Below, one piece after another: positions 1 to 8,920 of a DNA stretch of 64,000 nucleotides. The notes beneath the pieces are model-generated. The model had not been told where the DNA came from. It was given only the letters and a program-made list of their open reading frames with translations, and searched no databases. Each line of letters starts with the position of its first letter. Within the stretch, counting starts at the first letter, position 1. Made by a program: the position numbers and the translations under genes. Origin of the DNA: SKGN01 sp050948865 (lineage in GTDB: Bacteria > Bacillota_I > Bacilli_A > RF39 > UBA660); assembly GCA_050948865.1 (NCBI GenBank), contig JBMNEQ010000001.1:1-64000 (forward strand). Reading direction: 5' to 3'.

Positions 1-1098
1 ATTATATTTTTTAATTATTATATCCACTATTTTTTTACTAGCTGTTCCATCACCATAAGGATTAGAAGCTTTACTCATACTTTCATAAACATCTTTATTT
101 TCTAATAATTCTTTTATTAAATTATAAATATTTTCTTCATTAGTTCCTGCTAATTTTAAAGTCCCTGCTTTTATTCCTTCAGGTCTTTCAGTAGTATCTC
201 TTAAAACTAAAACTGGTTTACCTAAAGAGGGGGCTTCTTCTTGAATACCACCACTATCAGTTAAAATAATATAACTTTTATTTAAAAAATTATGAAAATC
301 TATTACTTCAAGAGGTTCAATTATTTTAATGTTCTTAGAATCCTTTAAAACATCATTAGCGATCTCCCTTACTTTAGGATTCAAATGAATAGGATAAATT
401 ACTTTTATATCCTTATATTCATCTACTATTCTTTTAACTGCTTTAAAAATATTTTTCATTGGTTCACCTAGGTTTTCCCTTCGGTGAGCAGTTAACAATA
501 TTAATTTATCCTTACCTATCCAATCAAATAACTCATGATGATAATCTTTTTGAACAGTAGTTTTTAAAGCATCAATAGCGGTATTACCTGTAACATAAAT
601 ACTTTTTAAACTTTTTCCTTCTTTTAATAAGTTTTCCCTACTAGCTTCCGTAGGAGAAAAATGAACATCGGCAATAACCCCTGTTAGTTGACGATTAATT
701 TCTTCTGGAAAAGGGGAATACTTATTATATGTTCTAAGACCAGCTTCAACATGACCTACATCTACTTGATTATAAAAAGCAGCTAAAGAACCAACAAAAG
801 TAGTCGTAGTATCTCCGTGGACTAAAACTATATTAGGTTGAACTTTTCCGATAATTTTTTCAAGACCAATTAAAGCCTTAGTAGTTATTCCACCTAATGT
901 TTGTCCATGTTCCATAATATCAAGATCATAATCAGGCACAATATCAAAGGCCTTTAAAACTTGATCTAGCATTTCTCGATGTTGAGCTGTAACACAAACA
1001 ATACATTTTATTTCTTTTCTACTTTTTAATTCCTTAACAAGGGGAGCCATTTTTATCGCTTCAGGTCTTGTTCCAAAAATAGTTAATACTTTAATCAT
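1..1098 (-). CDS. wecB: UDP-N-acetylglucosamine 2-epimerase (3' end cut by window edge)
   Basis: Cytoplasmic enzyme that interconverts UDP-GlcNAc and UDP-ManNAc, giving a precursor for surface polysaccharide. The reading frame opens with MIKVLTIFGTRPEAIKMAP, the family's signature N-terminus. It then shows HGDTTTT, VEAGLRT, a PFPEEINR stretch, HRREN and the UDP-binding DSGGIQEEAPSLGKP. About 366 codons are visible and no stop is met before position 1. The last residues read PYGDGTASKKIVD, which is close to the usual C-terminus, so only a few codons should be missing. It is the last visible gene of the polysaccharide operon and follows the SDR epimerase by 18 bases. Family assignment is secure; the biological polymer is not known. 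Confidence 0.95.
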   Translation of the reverse strand, partial: MIKVLTIFGTRPEAIKMAPLVKELKSRKEIKCIVCVTAQHREMLDQVLKAFDIVPDYDLDIMEHGQTLGGITTKALIGLEKIIGKVQPNIVLVHGDTTTTFVGSLAAFYNQVDVGHVEAGLRTYNKYSPFPEEINRQLTGVIADVHFSPTEASRENLLKEGKSLKSIYVTGNTAIDALKTTVQKDYHHELFDWIGKDKLILLTAHRRENLGEPMKNIFKAVKRIVDEYKDIKVIYPIHLNPKVREIANDVLKDSKNIKIIEPLEVIDFHNFLNKSYIILTDSGGIQEEAPSLGKPVLVLRDTTERPEGIKAGTLKLAGTNEENIYNLIKELLENKDVYESMSKASNPYGDGTASKKIVDIIIKKYN

Positions 1099-1116
1099 TA
1101 TATAACCTCCGCCTCA

Positions 1117-2166
1117 TTAAAAAAACCATTTAACCATTTTTAATATCCCTTGTTTCCAAGGAACTCTATGAGAGACACCTGATTCGTTTTTAAACTCATC
1201 TAAATGTTCTAAATACCAAATATAATTTCTAATTAAAGCATCTTTATTAGAATACTTTGGTTTATAACCAAGTTTCTTTTCTGCCTTTTCTATAGAAACA
1301 AAAGAATCTTTTGAAGCAGTTTCATAAACCCATTTATATAAAGGAGACAAATGTAACATCTCTAAAAACCTTAAAGTATAAATCATAGGAGTTGCAGGAA
1401 AACCCTTTATTTTTTTTCCAAAACCAGCATAATCTAATACCGCTTGATAATCTTCTTTCATAGTAGTAAACTCTTTTGCTCCAATATTAAAAGTATCATT
1501 AACCTTTTTTTCATCTAAAGTCATTGTTAAATAAATAGATTGGCATAAATCCCCAACATCTAATAATTGATATTTATTTTTACCATTCCCAATCATAGGA
1601 AATCCTTTACCATCCTTAGCCCAATCATAAAATAATGCAAAAACCCCAAGTCTTTCTGGACCTATAAAGGATTTTGGTCTAATAATAGAAACACACATTC
1701 CTTTTTTACGATATTCCAAACAAACCTTCTCAGCTTCTATTTTGGCAATCCCATAAGGACCAACACCATCCAATTTATCATCTTCTTTTAAAGGATGATG
1801 ATCTGGAATTCCATAAACTGCTGTAGAAGATATTTGAATAAACCTTTTTATTTTATTTTTATAAGCTGATTCAATTACATTACGAGTTCCATCAATATCA
1901 GTCGAAAATATGTCTTCCTTTTTATATAATGGAAGAGCAGCCGCTGAATGAATTACGATATCAATATCTTTCATTGCATCATTAACAATCTCTTTATTAC
2001 GAATATCTCCTTTTATTACTCTTATTTTATCTTTACAATCATCATAATTAAAATCTAATAAATCTAAAGAAACAATATTATATTTTCTTTCTAATAAATA
2101 TCTAATTAAATTAATACCTAAAAATCCTGAACCTCCAGTTACTAAAACTGTTTCTTCTTTTTTCAT
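1117..2166 (-). CDS. NAD-dependent epimerase/dehydratase, extended SDR family
   Basis: Nucleotide-sugar or lipid-linked-sugar epimerase/dehydratase of 349 residues. The Rossmann glycine motif TGGSGFLG lies near the N-terminus and the catalytic YGIAK (YxxxK) near residue 145, with ISSTAVYG ahead of it supplying the active-site Ser/Thr. I chose the ATG at 2166 (MKKEETV): GGAGG sits five bases before it and would lie inside the coding part of the longer TTG-start version (2178). It sits directly downstream of the HAD-GtrA/UbiA block. A role in epimerising a polyprenyl-phospho-pentose (DprE2-like) is possible but unproven, and an ordinary UDP-sugar epimerase is equally compatible with the sequence. 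Confidence 0.85.
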   Translation of the reverse strand: MKKEETVLVTGGSGFLGINLIRYLLERKYNIVSLDLLDFNYDDCKDKIRVIKGDIRNKEIVNDAMKDIDIVIHSAAALPLYKKEDIFSTDIDGTRNVIESAYKNKIKRFIQISSTAVYGIPDHHPLKEDDKLDGVGPYGIAKIEAEKVCLEYRKKGMCVSIIRPKSFIGPERLGVFALFYDWAKDGKGFPMIGNGKNKYQLLDVGDLCQSIYLTMTLDEKKVNDTFNIGAKEFTTMKEDYQAVLDYAGFGKKIKGFPATPMIYTLRFLEMLHLSPLYKWVYETASKDSFVSIEKAEKKLGYKPKYSNKDALIRNYIWYLEHLDEFKNESGVSHRVPWKQGILKMVKWFF

Positions 2167-2211
2167 CTTTACCTCCAATAATTAAAATTCTATCACTTTT
2201 TGCCAATAATA

Positions 2212-3435
2212 TCAACTAATCAAAATTAATATTATTTTCTTTAATTTATTTAAAACACCATTAATTTTACTAAAATCCATAAAAGTAAAAGAGGTATCTT
2301 GCATAATTAAAATATAAAAAATTAAGATGCCAATCAATAAAAACTGATTACTTTTATTAATCTTAAAACTTTTCTCCCTTTCCTTCATATTATCAAACAT
2401 CAAATAAACAAATAATAAGACAAGAGAATTAATAATAGCTATATACCACCTGCCAAAATCGACCCCTATAAAAAACAAAGGTAATGATCCAAAACAAGAA
2501 AATATCAAGAGAAACGTGCTATATTTGTATTTTTTCAATATTTCTTTATAACATAAAATAAATTGAATATATAAATAACTGATTAACAAAAATAATCCAA
2601 TTACAAAATTTTTCTTAGGTGTTATTTTTAATCTAGCCTGAGTTAATTTAAAATGTTCTTTTATTGATTTAAAATATTCAGCATCTATTGCTCCAAAATT
2701 AGATGAAGATATAGGAATATTAGTTTTTTCTCTTAATACAATAGCAAATTCCTCTGCATTTTTAAAATTTGTTGGTTTTCCAAATTTTAAAATCAAAAAA
2801 AATGAAAACGTTAAACATAAAAATGAAACTAAAAATAAAACTAACCATTTTTCATTTCTTTCTTTTACCCAATTATAAATTAAGATACTTAATATTAAAG
2901 GAGCATACATAAATAAAAAGTTTTGATGAATAAACATTGCAAATATAAATATTAAAGGAATAAAGATTAAATACCTTTTTTTATAAATAATAATAAAAGC
3001 AATAATACTTAAAATATAAATAAATATATCTAACCTACCAAATTCATTTCCGGTAATCATTAACATAAAACTAGCTGGAGTAAAAATACATAATAACATA
3101 GTTAAAAAAGCAGTTTCCTTTTCCTTGCTCTTTTTAATAAACAAATTTAAAATATATGCTATAAATATTAAAAATATAATAAATACTATATTTAAAATAA
3201 AATATACTTTTTTAATGGTTATATAACCAAGAAACAATGAAAAAATACTGCCGATTAAACCTCTAGAAATAAAACCAAAATTATAAGAAAAGGTATAAAA
3301 AACAAAATTATATATATTTAATTTAGATATGGAATTAAAATTAATAAAATAAACTGTTAATAAAATACTTAATATAATCAAAAAGTAACTATTATCTTTT
3401 ATCCATTTTATGATTTTATTTATCAATACTTTCAT
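2212..3435 (-). CDS. Polytopic membrane protein of unknown function in the polysaccharide operon
   Basis: 407 residues with roughly ten hydrophobic segments, starting with a membrane span at about residues 17-34. Charged motifs lie between spans: FISRGLIGS near residue 58, GNEFGRLD near 130, FIHQNFLF near 170 and GVDFGRWY near 325. The arrangement of short conserved Arg/Asp/His motifs at membrane edges is like EpsG/Wzy-type polymerases or GT-C glycosyltransferases, but I do not recognise the family. Its stop overlaps the start of the HAD-GtrA gene's end by an ATGA-type four-base overlap, so the two are translationally coupled. Inference only: assembly or polymerisation of the surface glycan. 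Confidence 0.6.
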   Translation of the reverse strand: MKVLINKIIKWIKDNSYFLIILSILLTVYFINFNSISKLNIYNFVFYTFSYNFGFISRGLIGSIFSLFLGYITIKKVYFILNIVFIIFLIFIAYILNLFIKKSKEKETAFLTMLLCIFTPASFMLMITGNEFGRLDIFIYILSIIAFIIIYKKRYLIFIPLIFIFAMFIHQNFLFMYAPLILSILIYNWVKERNEKWLVLFLVSFLCLTFSFFLILKFGKPTNFKNAEEFAIVLREKTNIPISSSNFGAIDAEYFKSIKEHFKLTQARLKITPKKNFVIGLFLLISYLYIQFILCYKEILKKYKYSTFLLIFSCFGSLPLFFIGVDFGRWYIAIINSLVLLFVYLMFDNMKEREKSFKINKSNQFLLIGILIFYILIMQDTSFTFMDFSKINGVLNKLKKIILILIS

Positions 3436-4403
3436 TTTTCAACACCCTTTACAAATGCAAATAATTTAACTAAAATATAAGTGATAGGTAATCCTAATAA
3501 TCCAGCTAAAGCATAAACAATTATTTTAGACCAATTAAAAATATTTAAAAAAATAGCAACAAAACTAAATAATATTAAAAAGTTAGGAATATAAGAAATT
3601 ATAAACTTAATTAATTCTTTACTATTAAATTGTTTATTAAAAATTAATTTTATATTTAAATAATAAGTTATAAAAATACTTAAACTATATCCAATAACAT
3701 AAGCCATTGTTGGATTAATAAAAAAGGAAATCATTAAAGAAATAACAAAGTTACTTAAAGTACCAATTCCACCACAAAATATAAATAAAAGAAAATCACG
3801 ATTTAAAAATAAATTAAATATTTTTTTATGTATTTTTTCTTGATAATTTTTATAATTGATAAGTTTATCTTTTTTTACAATATAAGCATTTTCAGCAATC
3901 TTTATTAAAGACATATCTGAAAATGAATCTGTGTAAAAATTTTTAATTTTTTTATTTTTAAACTCGTTTTTAAAACGAATAACCTTTTCTTCTCCATAAC
4001 AATTAAAACCATTGTGTTTTCCTGTTTTTTTATCAATATCTGTAGCAATTAAGTATTTAATTCCTAACCTTTGACAAATTGGTTTAAGTAATAAAATAGA
4101 AGATGCTGATATTATAATATCTGATTCCCTTTGTTGTTCTAAATACCACCCTTTTATTTTTTTTATGTTTTTATCCCAAAAAGTTTCAACATAATCATCA
4201 ATATTATCAAAATATTGAAAAATAATATAAAAACTTTCTTTAAACTCCTCTTTAGAAATTAATTTAAAAACATATTTTAAAAAACTTATAAATTGTTTTG
4301 GTATTAAAAAAATTATATGTTTTTTTCGTAAAAATAAAAATATATAAAAATCAATTGTTGAATCGCCATCATAAATTGTTTTATCAAAATCATATACATT
4401 CAT
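3432..4403 (-). CDS. HAD phosphatase - GtrA-type flippase fusion protein
   Basis: 323-residue two-domain protein. Residues 1-190 form a HAD subfamily IB (phosphoserine-phosphatase-like) domain: the nucleophile motif is DFDKTIYDGD at residues 5-14, and a late YTDSFSDMSLI motif carries the metal-binding Asp. Residues 205-320 are a four-span GtrA domain (FCGGIGTLSNF, GYSLSIFITYYLN), a family that moves polyprenyl-phosphate-linked sugars across the membrane. HAD phosphatases dephosphorylate decaprenyl-phosphoryl-phosphoribose in pathways using UbiA-type synthases, and a UbiA gene lies two genes upstream. Fusion of phosphatase and flippase would couple the last cytoplasmic step with export (inference). 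Overlaps the following membrane protein gene by four bases. Confidence 0.85.
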   Translation of the reverse strand: MNVYDFDKTIYDGDSTIDFYIFLFLRKKHIIFLIPKQFISFLKYVFKLISKEEFKESFYIIFQYFDNIDDYVETFWDKNIKKIKGWYLEQQRESDIIISASSILLLKPICQRLGIKYLIATDIDKKTGKHNGFNCYGEEKVIRFKNEFKNKKIKNFYTDSFSDMSLIKIAENAYIVKKDKLINYKNYQEKIHKKIFNLFLNRDFLLFIFCGGIGTLSNFVISLMISFFINPTMAYVIGYSLSIFITYYLNIKLIFNKQFNSKELIKFIISYIPNFLILFSFVAIFLNIFNWSKIIVYALAGLLGLPITYILVKLFAFVKGVEK

Positions 4404-4409
4404 AAACTT

Positions 4410-5975
4410 CTACTTTCTAATTAAATAATTATATTTTCCAAGATTCATATCAATTATTACTTTAAATCTTTTTTTACTAAAAATTTTATCTTGAGTAATA
4501 ATCCTTAATTTATTATAATACTTTTTAATATTCCTATCTTTTATTTGGTTTCTCCCAGTTTGGATTGTTTCAATATATCCGTCAGGGATAACCCGAAAAA
4601 TATGACCAATGCGCCAACCAAACACCTGATTATCACGTATAGGCATTCTTGCCAATAAAGAATCAGATAAAGCTAAAAAATCAATAATCTTTGCTTTAGG
4701 ACCCGCATAATATCCAATAAAACCTATTGAACATATTGTGTTAATCTTTTTATAATCCTTTTTAAAAGCTATACCTTTTTGAACTAAAGAATAATCACTT
4801 AAACTTTTTACTTGTAAATTATTCTTTAACCCAGTGTTTTTAAAATAAATTGCTCTTTCATTTTCTATACCTTTAATCATTCTTGAAGAAAAGGCCCCAC
4901 TTATTCCACCTTCATACATTTGATAAAAAAGATTTTGAAAACAAATTAAAATTGATAACATCAAAAATAAAACTATATAGTTTTTATATTCATATAATAC
5001 AACAGCCACTATGATAAGTGATAAAAATAATGGGGCAGTAAAAAAACGTCCATTCATAAAATCCCCACCAATTTTAATTATATATATTAAATAAATTAAA
5101 ACCCCACCTAAAGAAATATAATATTTTTTCTTTTTATTAAAAACTACAATAAAAAAAACAAAAACTATACATAATAAAGTTATTGGATCAAATAAAAAAT
5201 TAGCTATAAAATATTTTATACCTTTAACTATATATTGAATTGTCGGAATTGAAGTTCCTAATTTTGCATAAGCAGTATTTGGAAAAGGAAAACCATAATA
5301 AATTATAGAAAACACTTCCCATAATATGAAAGGAAACATCCCCATAAACCCAATAAGTAACATTCTACCAAATTTTATTTTATTTTCGCGTTTAAAAAGA
5401 AAAATATAAATTAAAGAAGGCAAAAACAATAATATACTATCTAAACGATTAACTAAAGCAAAAGAAGCTATTAAAGACATTTTAAATAAACCCTTTTCGT
5501 TAAATATTTCACATTTAAAATAATAATAATAATAAATTACAAGTAATAAAAATGTTAAACAATTTTCTAATCCTGATGTTGTATATGAAATAAATGATCT
5601 GCTAAGTATTAATATTAAACATATGCCACATGATATAATATAATTTTTAGATACTTTAAATACTAATATATATACCGCTAAAGAAGATACTACAATACTA
5701 AATATTAAAGAAGTATAGTATATTTCCCTAGTAAAAAAGGAAAAAAAGGAAAGACAAAATAGTAACAATGGGTTACTATATACTTGCACTCTTTCAAAAG
5801 TATTCCATCTTAAACCATAACCGTTTATAAAATTATCAACAACCCTAAAAGTTATATAAGCATCATCACATAACCAAGCGTTACCAATTATAGTAATTAC
5901 AAGTGCAACAAAAAATATAACAAGAATTTTCTTTTCAATAGATTGTTTTTTAAAATTTAAAAATGCTTTTTTCAT
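4410..5975 (-). CDS. GT-C family glycosyltransferase, AftB-like (lipid-linked pentose user)
   Basis: 521-residue polytopic membrane protein. After the first span comes the motif CDDAYITFR (residues 31-39), then GYGLRWN and the loop motif YSNPLL. This DDAYI(S/T)FR signature is that of membrane arabinofuranosyl/mannosyl transferases of the GT-C fold, which take sugar from a polyprenyl-phosphate on the outer face. About ten more hydrophobic spans follow, then a soluble C-terminal part from about residue 380. It lies between the UbiA-type gene and the HAD-GtrA gene with gaps of 4-6 bases, consistent with use of the donor that those enzymes make. The acceptor is unknown; exact sugar specificity cannot be read from sequence. 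Confidence 0.75.
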   Translation of the reverse strand: MKKAFLNFKKQSIEKKILVIFFVALVITIIGNAWLCDDAYITFRVVDNFINGYGLRWNTFERVQVYSNPLLLFCLSFFSFFTREIYYTSLIFSIVVSSLAVYILVFKVSKNYIISCGICLILILSRSFISYTTSGLENCLTFLLLVIYYYYYFKCEIFNEKGLFKMSLIASFALVNRLDSILLFLPSLIYIFLFKRENKIKFGRMLLIGFMGMFPFILWEVFSIIYYGFPFPNTAYAKLGTSIPTIQYIVKGIKYFIANFLFDPITLLCIVFVFFIVVFNKKKKYYISLGGVLIYLIYIIKIGGDFMNGRFFTAPLFLSLIIVAVVLYEYKNYIVLFLMLSILICFQNLFYQMYEGGISGAFSSRMIKGIENERAIYFKNTGLKNNLQVKSLSDYSLVQKGIAFKKDYKKINTICSIGFIGYYAGPKAKIIDFLALSDSLLARMPIRDNQVFGWRIGHIFRVIPDGYIETIQTGRNQIKDRNIKKYYNKLRIITQDKIFSKKRFKVIIDMNLGKYNYLIRK

Positions 5976-5979
5976 ACGC

Positions 5980-6819
5980 TTACCTCATTAAACATAACAT
6001 AATTATACCAAATAGTACCAATAAAATCATCAAAAACCTATCATTTAATAATACATCTGTAGGATCACCATAAGAATCCCCCTCGATAATCATTGTATAT
6101 CTTAAAAGTATAATAATCATTAAAGGTATTGTTACAATTAGATATTGAATGTTTTGAACAATAGCCCATAAAGAATAAAAAGTTATAGTTAAAGAAAGAA
6201 ACATATATATATTTTTATCTAAAAAATCTTTATTATACATCTTTAAAACCTGCCTAGTTTCCCCATTAGTTTTTAAAATTTCATTCCTTCTCTTTCCAAA
6301 TGCAAAGAAAAAGGCTCCACTCATTATAGTTAAATATAACCAATTAGAAACATTAACATTTATAATTGAAGCTCCATAGTAGACTCTAATAATAAAACCC
6401 AAAACCAAAAAAAGAACATCCATTAAAACTAAACTTTTAATTCCAAAACTATATCCTAAATTCATTATTAAATAAAATAATAATAAAAAGTAAGTGAAAA
6501 AAGTAGAACCCACCGCTAAATAATTAAAAAGTAATGAAATTATGAAAAGCAATAATGCCAAAAATAAAGCAGTCTTTTTAGTAATTTCTTTTGAAGCAAT
6601 AGGACGATGCTTTTTTATAGGATGTAAACAATCTTTAGAAGCATCCATAATATCATTAATTATATAAACAACAGATGACATCAAACAAAATGCAATAGCA
6701 CCATATATTACATTTATTATTTCACTTGAAAACATCTTTTTTACAAAAAGCAAAGGTAAGAAAATCAGACCATTTTTAATATAATGTTTAACCCTACACA
6801 ATTTTATATACTTTTTCAT
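5980..6819 (-). CDS. UbiA-type polyprenyl-phosphate phosphoribosyltransferase (DPPR synthase-like)
   Basis: 279-residue intramembrane prenyl-acceptor transferase. The first Asp-rich motif is INDIMDASKDCLHPIKKHRP (residues 54-73), the version typical of 5-phosphoribosyl-1-diphosphate:decaprenyl-phosphate synthases (NDxxDxxxDxxHPxKxxRPI). The C-terminal GDPTDVLLNDRFL motif (about residues 250-262) is also characteristic of that subgroup rather than of menaquinone or haem UbiA enzymes. About eight spans. The known reaction moves phosphoribose from PRPP to polyprenyl phosphate, to be dephosphorylated (HAD neighbour), epimerised and flipped (GtrA neighbour). No quinone or haem genes are nearby, which favours this reading. 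Confidence 0.82.
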   Translation of the reverse strand: MKKYIKLCRVKHYIKNGLIFLPLLFVKKMFSSEIINVIYGAIAFCLMSSVVYIINDIMDASKDCLHPIKKHRPIASKEITKKTALFLALLLFIISLLFNYLAVGSTFFTYFLLLFYLIMNLGYSFGIKSLVLMDVLFLVLGFIIRVYYGASIINVNVSNWLYLTIMSGAFFFAFGKRRNEILKTNGETRQVLKMYNKDFLDKNIYMFLSLTITFYSLWAIVQNIQYLIVTIPLMIIILLRYTMIIEGDSYGDPTDVLLNDRFLMILLVLFGIIMLCLMR

Positions 6820-6889
6820 TACTAAATACTACCACCTTTTTAAAAATCTTGTAACATTTAAATCTTAATCAACTTTAAATTTTAAAACC

Positions 6890-8188
6890 TTATTTTTTAC
6901 AAAATTCTAAAATTTTTATTTTCAATTCGCTATAATTTATAAGTTTCAAGGAATCATAAATTAAAATTATTGCATAACTCGCTAATATCGAAAGTATTGG
7001 AAAAATTAAATAACCAAACCTTGGTATAGCAATAAAACCCAAATGAATTAAAACATATAATATTACAATACTACTTAAAACTTTTAAATGATTGTCCTTT
7101 TTCCAATATTTAAAAATACAAAGTATACTAAAAAATAATATTAAAAAATGTTGGAAATAAACAAAATACCTAAGAAAAGAATAACTATTTCTATAATAGA
7201 GCCAAGAACAAGGACCTCCAAATAACCATAAAAATTTCCCTAATGTAAACCAACTAATATACAATTTAGGATCAGATTTTAATCCTTCCATTAATCTATA
7301 TTTACCATATTCCATTTGAGACATCCCTAATTCTTTAAGAATTACTGAATCAAAATCATCCATATAAAACGGATATGTTCCTGATAAAAAAGGATTTCCT
7401 CCATGAGATGAAAAAATAAAAAGTTGATGAAATAATAAATAATTTCTAATTATCCAGGGCAATATTATTAAAATAAAGCCTACACTAAAATACATTAATC
7501 TTTTCGTTCCACTTTTTAATCCATATTTCTTCCATATTATAAAAAATCCAATTAATAACAAAGGGGCTAACGCTGGCCTAAACATAATAGTAATTGCATA
7601 AATTATACTAAATAACATATATAAAAATGCTTTATCTTTCTTAAAAGCTTTTAAAAAAATAAACATTGATAAAAGCATGAAAAAAATTGCCGGTATTTCC
7701 GTTAAAGCTGTCCTAATAAAATAAACATTAGAAAAATAAATCGCAAATAACAAAGAAGATAAAAATGATATTCGTTTATTTTTAAACATTTCCAAACTTA
7801 TAAAATAAATTAAAATAATACTACCTATATTCAATAATAAATTAAAAAAAGCAATTAAAAACATATCATTTACATTTAAAATCTTATTAAACATTAAAAT
7901 ACTAGCAATATAAAAAGGTTGAGATGGTGTAACATAAGCATTCGATGAAGTCGAATTATAACCGTAAACACCTTTGTTTATTAATTGATAAGCCATCTTA
8001 ACATACGAATCAGCATCGGGAGAACCATAATAACGACCTATTCCTTTAAAATCAGATGAAAAACTAGAAAAAAACATAATTAAATATATAAAAAATATAA
8101 CTAATACACTAAAAATCAAAAAAGCATTAGACTTAAACCGTTCTAAATTAAAAGTTTGTTTAGATAATTTTAACTCTCTTTTATTCAT
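6890..8188 (-). CDS. GT-C glycosyltransferase, family 39/PMT-like membrane protein
   Basis: 432-residue membrane protein. After a first span (residues about 22-44) an extracytoplasmic loop carries PDADSYVKMA, placing acidic residues where GT-C enzymes hold the catalytic Asp. A second motif, TALTEIPAIFF, matches the PMT/ArnT-like family (TE.P). About ten spans in total. Such enzymes transfer a sugar from polyprenyl phosphate to a surface acceptor. The neighbouring small EmrE-like carrier, DUF2304 protein and GT2 synthase make a module that would synthesise and flip that donor. GGAG precedes the ATG with normal spacing. Confidence 0.72.
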   Translation of the reverse strand: MNKRELKLSKQTFNLERFKSNAFLIFSVLVIFFIYLIMFFSSFSSDFKGIGRYYGSPDADSYVKMAYQLINKGVYGYNSTSSNAYVTPSQPFYIASILMFNKILNVNDMFLIAFFNLLLNIGSIILIYFISLEMFKNKRISFLSSLLFAIYFSNVYFIRTALTEIPAIFFMLLSMFIFLKAFKKDKAFLYMLFSIIYAITIMFRPALAPLLLIGFFIIWKKYGLKSGTKRLMYFSVGFILIILPWIIRNYLLFHQLFIFSSHGGNPFLSGTYPFYMDDFDSVILKELGMSQMEYGKYRLMEGLKSDPKLYISWFTLGKFLWLFGGPCSWLYYRNSYSFLRYFVYFQHFLILFFSILCIFKYWKKDNHLKVLSSIVILYVLIHLGFIAIPRFGYLIFPILSILASYAIILIYDSLKLINYSELKIKILEFCKK

Positions 8189-8209
8189 TTGATCACTCTC
8201 CTTATATAA

Positions 8210-8566
8210 TTAAACAAAAAATTCAAAGTTTAACACTATCAAACCAATAATAATTATAATTACTCCAATCCATTGAGAAACATTTACCGTTTCCCCAATA
8301 ATTAATGATGCACCTATTAATACAAATATATTAACTAACCCTACTGAAATTGGTAACGCCAAAGATATTTTCATTTGCGTAATTATATAAAGCCAAATAA
8401 AAAAACTAAATAAATAAGATAAAGCACCACAAACAAGATACCAATTAAATAAAATATTAAATTGCCCATTAACAACATTGAAAATTAAATCTTTACTACC
8501 TAACTTAAATAAAATTAAACCACCTGCTGATAATAAAACATAAATAGCAAATAATAAATATATCAT
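8210..8566 (-). CDS. Small four-span EamA/EmrE-like carrier (lipid-linked sugar flippase candidate)
   Basis: 118 residues with four hydrophobic segments: about 2-20, 38-65, 70-89 and 96-115. Short DMT-superfamily proteins of this size include EmrE-type drug carriers and the ArnE/ArnF-like flippases of undecaprenyl-phosphate sugars. The EmrE-like pattern is visible in MKISLALPISVGLVNIFV and GASLIIGE, with a membrane-embedded Glu in span 4. Placement between a GT-C transferase and a DUF2304-GT2 pair argues for moving a polyprenyl-phosphate sugar rather than drug export (inference). AGGAGG precedes the ATG. Confidence 0.72.
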   Translation of the reverse strand: MIYLLFAIYVLLSAGGLILFKLGSKDLIFNVVNGQFNILFNWYLVCGALSYLFSFFIWLYIITQMKISLALPISVGLVNIFVLIGASLIIGETVNVSQWIGVIIIIIGLIVLNFEFFV

Positions 8567-8575
8567 GTTAACCTC

Positions 8576-8920
8576 CTAATTTTTTCTCTTATCATCAAAA
8601 TTATCTATTGCTCTATTTTGAATAAGTGTTTTTATTTGAACTGATTGCCTTGAAACTATTAATGTCAAATTAAACGTTATTAAAAACAACATTATAAAAC
8701 CAACTAAAAACAAAAAATTTGAAGTATATTTTATATCTAAAAATATAGTAATCTTATCTACAAAGGTTGGAAATATAATAGCAACTATCATTGCTATACA
8801 AAAAAACAACCAAATTAGTGCATAATTTAATTTTAAAATATTTTTATTAATTGTTTTTATAAGTAAAAACAAAATTAAAAAAACAACTAATCCTAATTCA
8901 ATCCTTAATAAAACTGGCAT
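8576..8920 (-). CDS. DUF2304 family membrane protein
   Basis: 114 residues, three hydrophobic segments (about 5-21, 32-51, 66-89) and a charged C-terminal tail with QSVQIKTLIQNRAI. Length, topology and the conserved Q/R-rich end after the last span match DUF2304. That family is almost always encoded next to polyprenyl-phosphate-forming GT2 enzymes. Its stop overlaps the region of the GT2 gene at base 8920, so the two are coupled. Presumed role: membrane anchor or partner of the GT2 enzyme (family context, no direct evidence here). Confidence 0.75.
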   Translation of the reverse strand: MPVLLRIELGLVVFLILFLLIKTINKNILKLNYALIWLFFCIAMIVAIIFPTFVDKITIFLDIKYTSNFLFLVGFIMLFLITFNLTLIVSRQSVQIKTLIQNRAIDNFDDKRKN

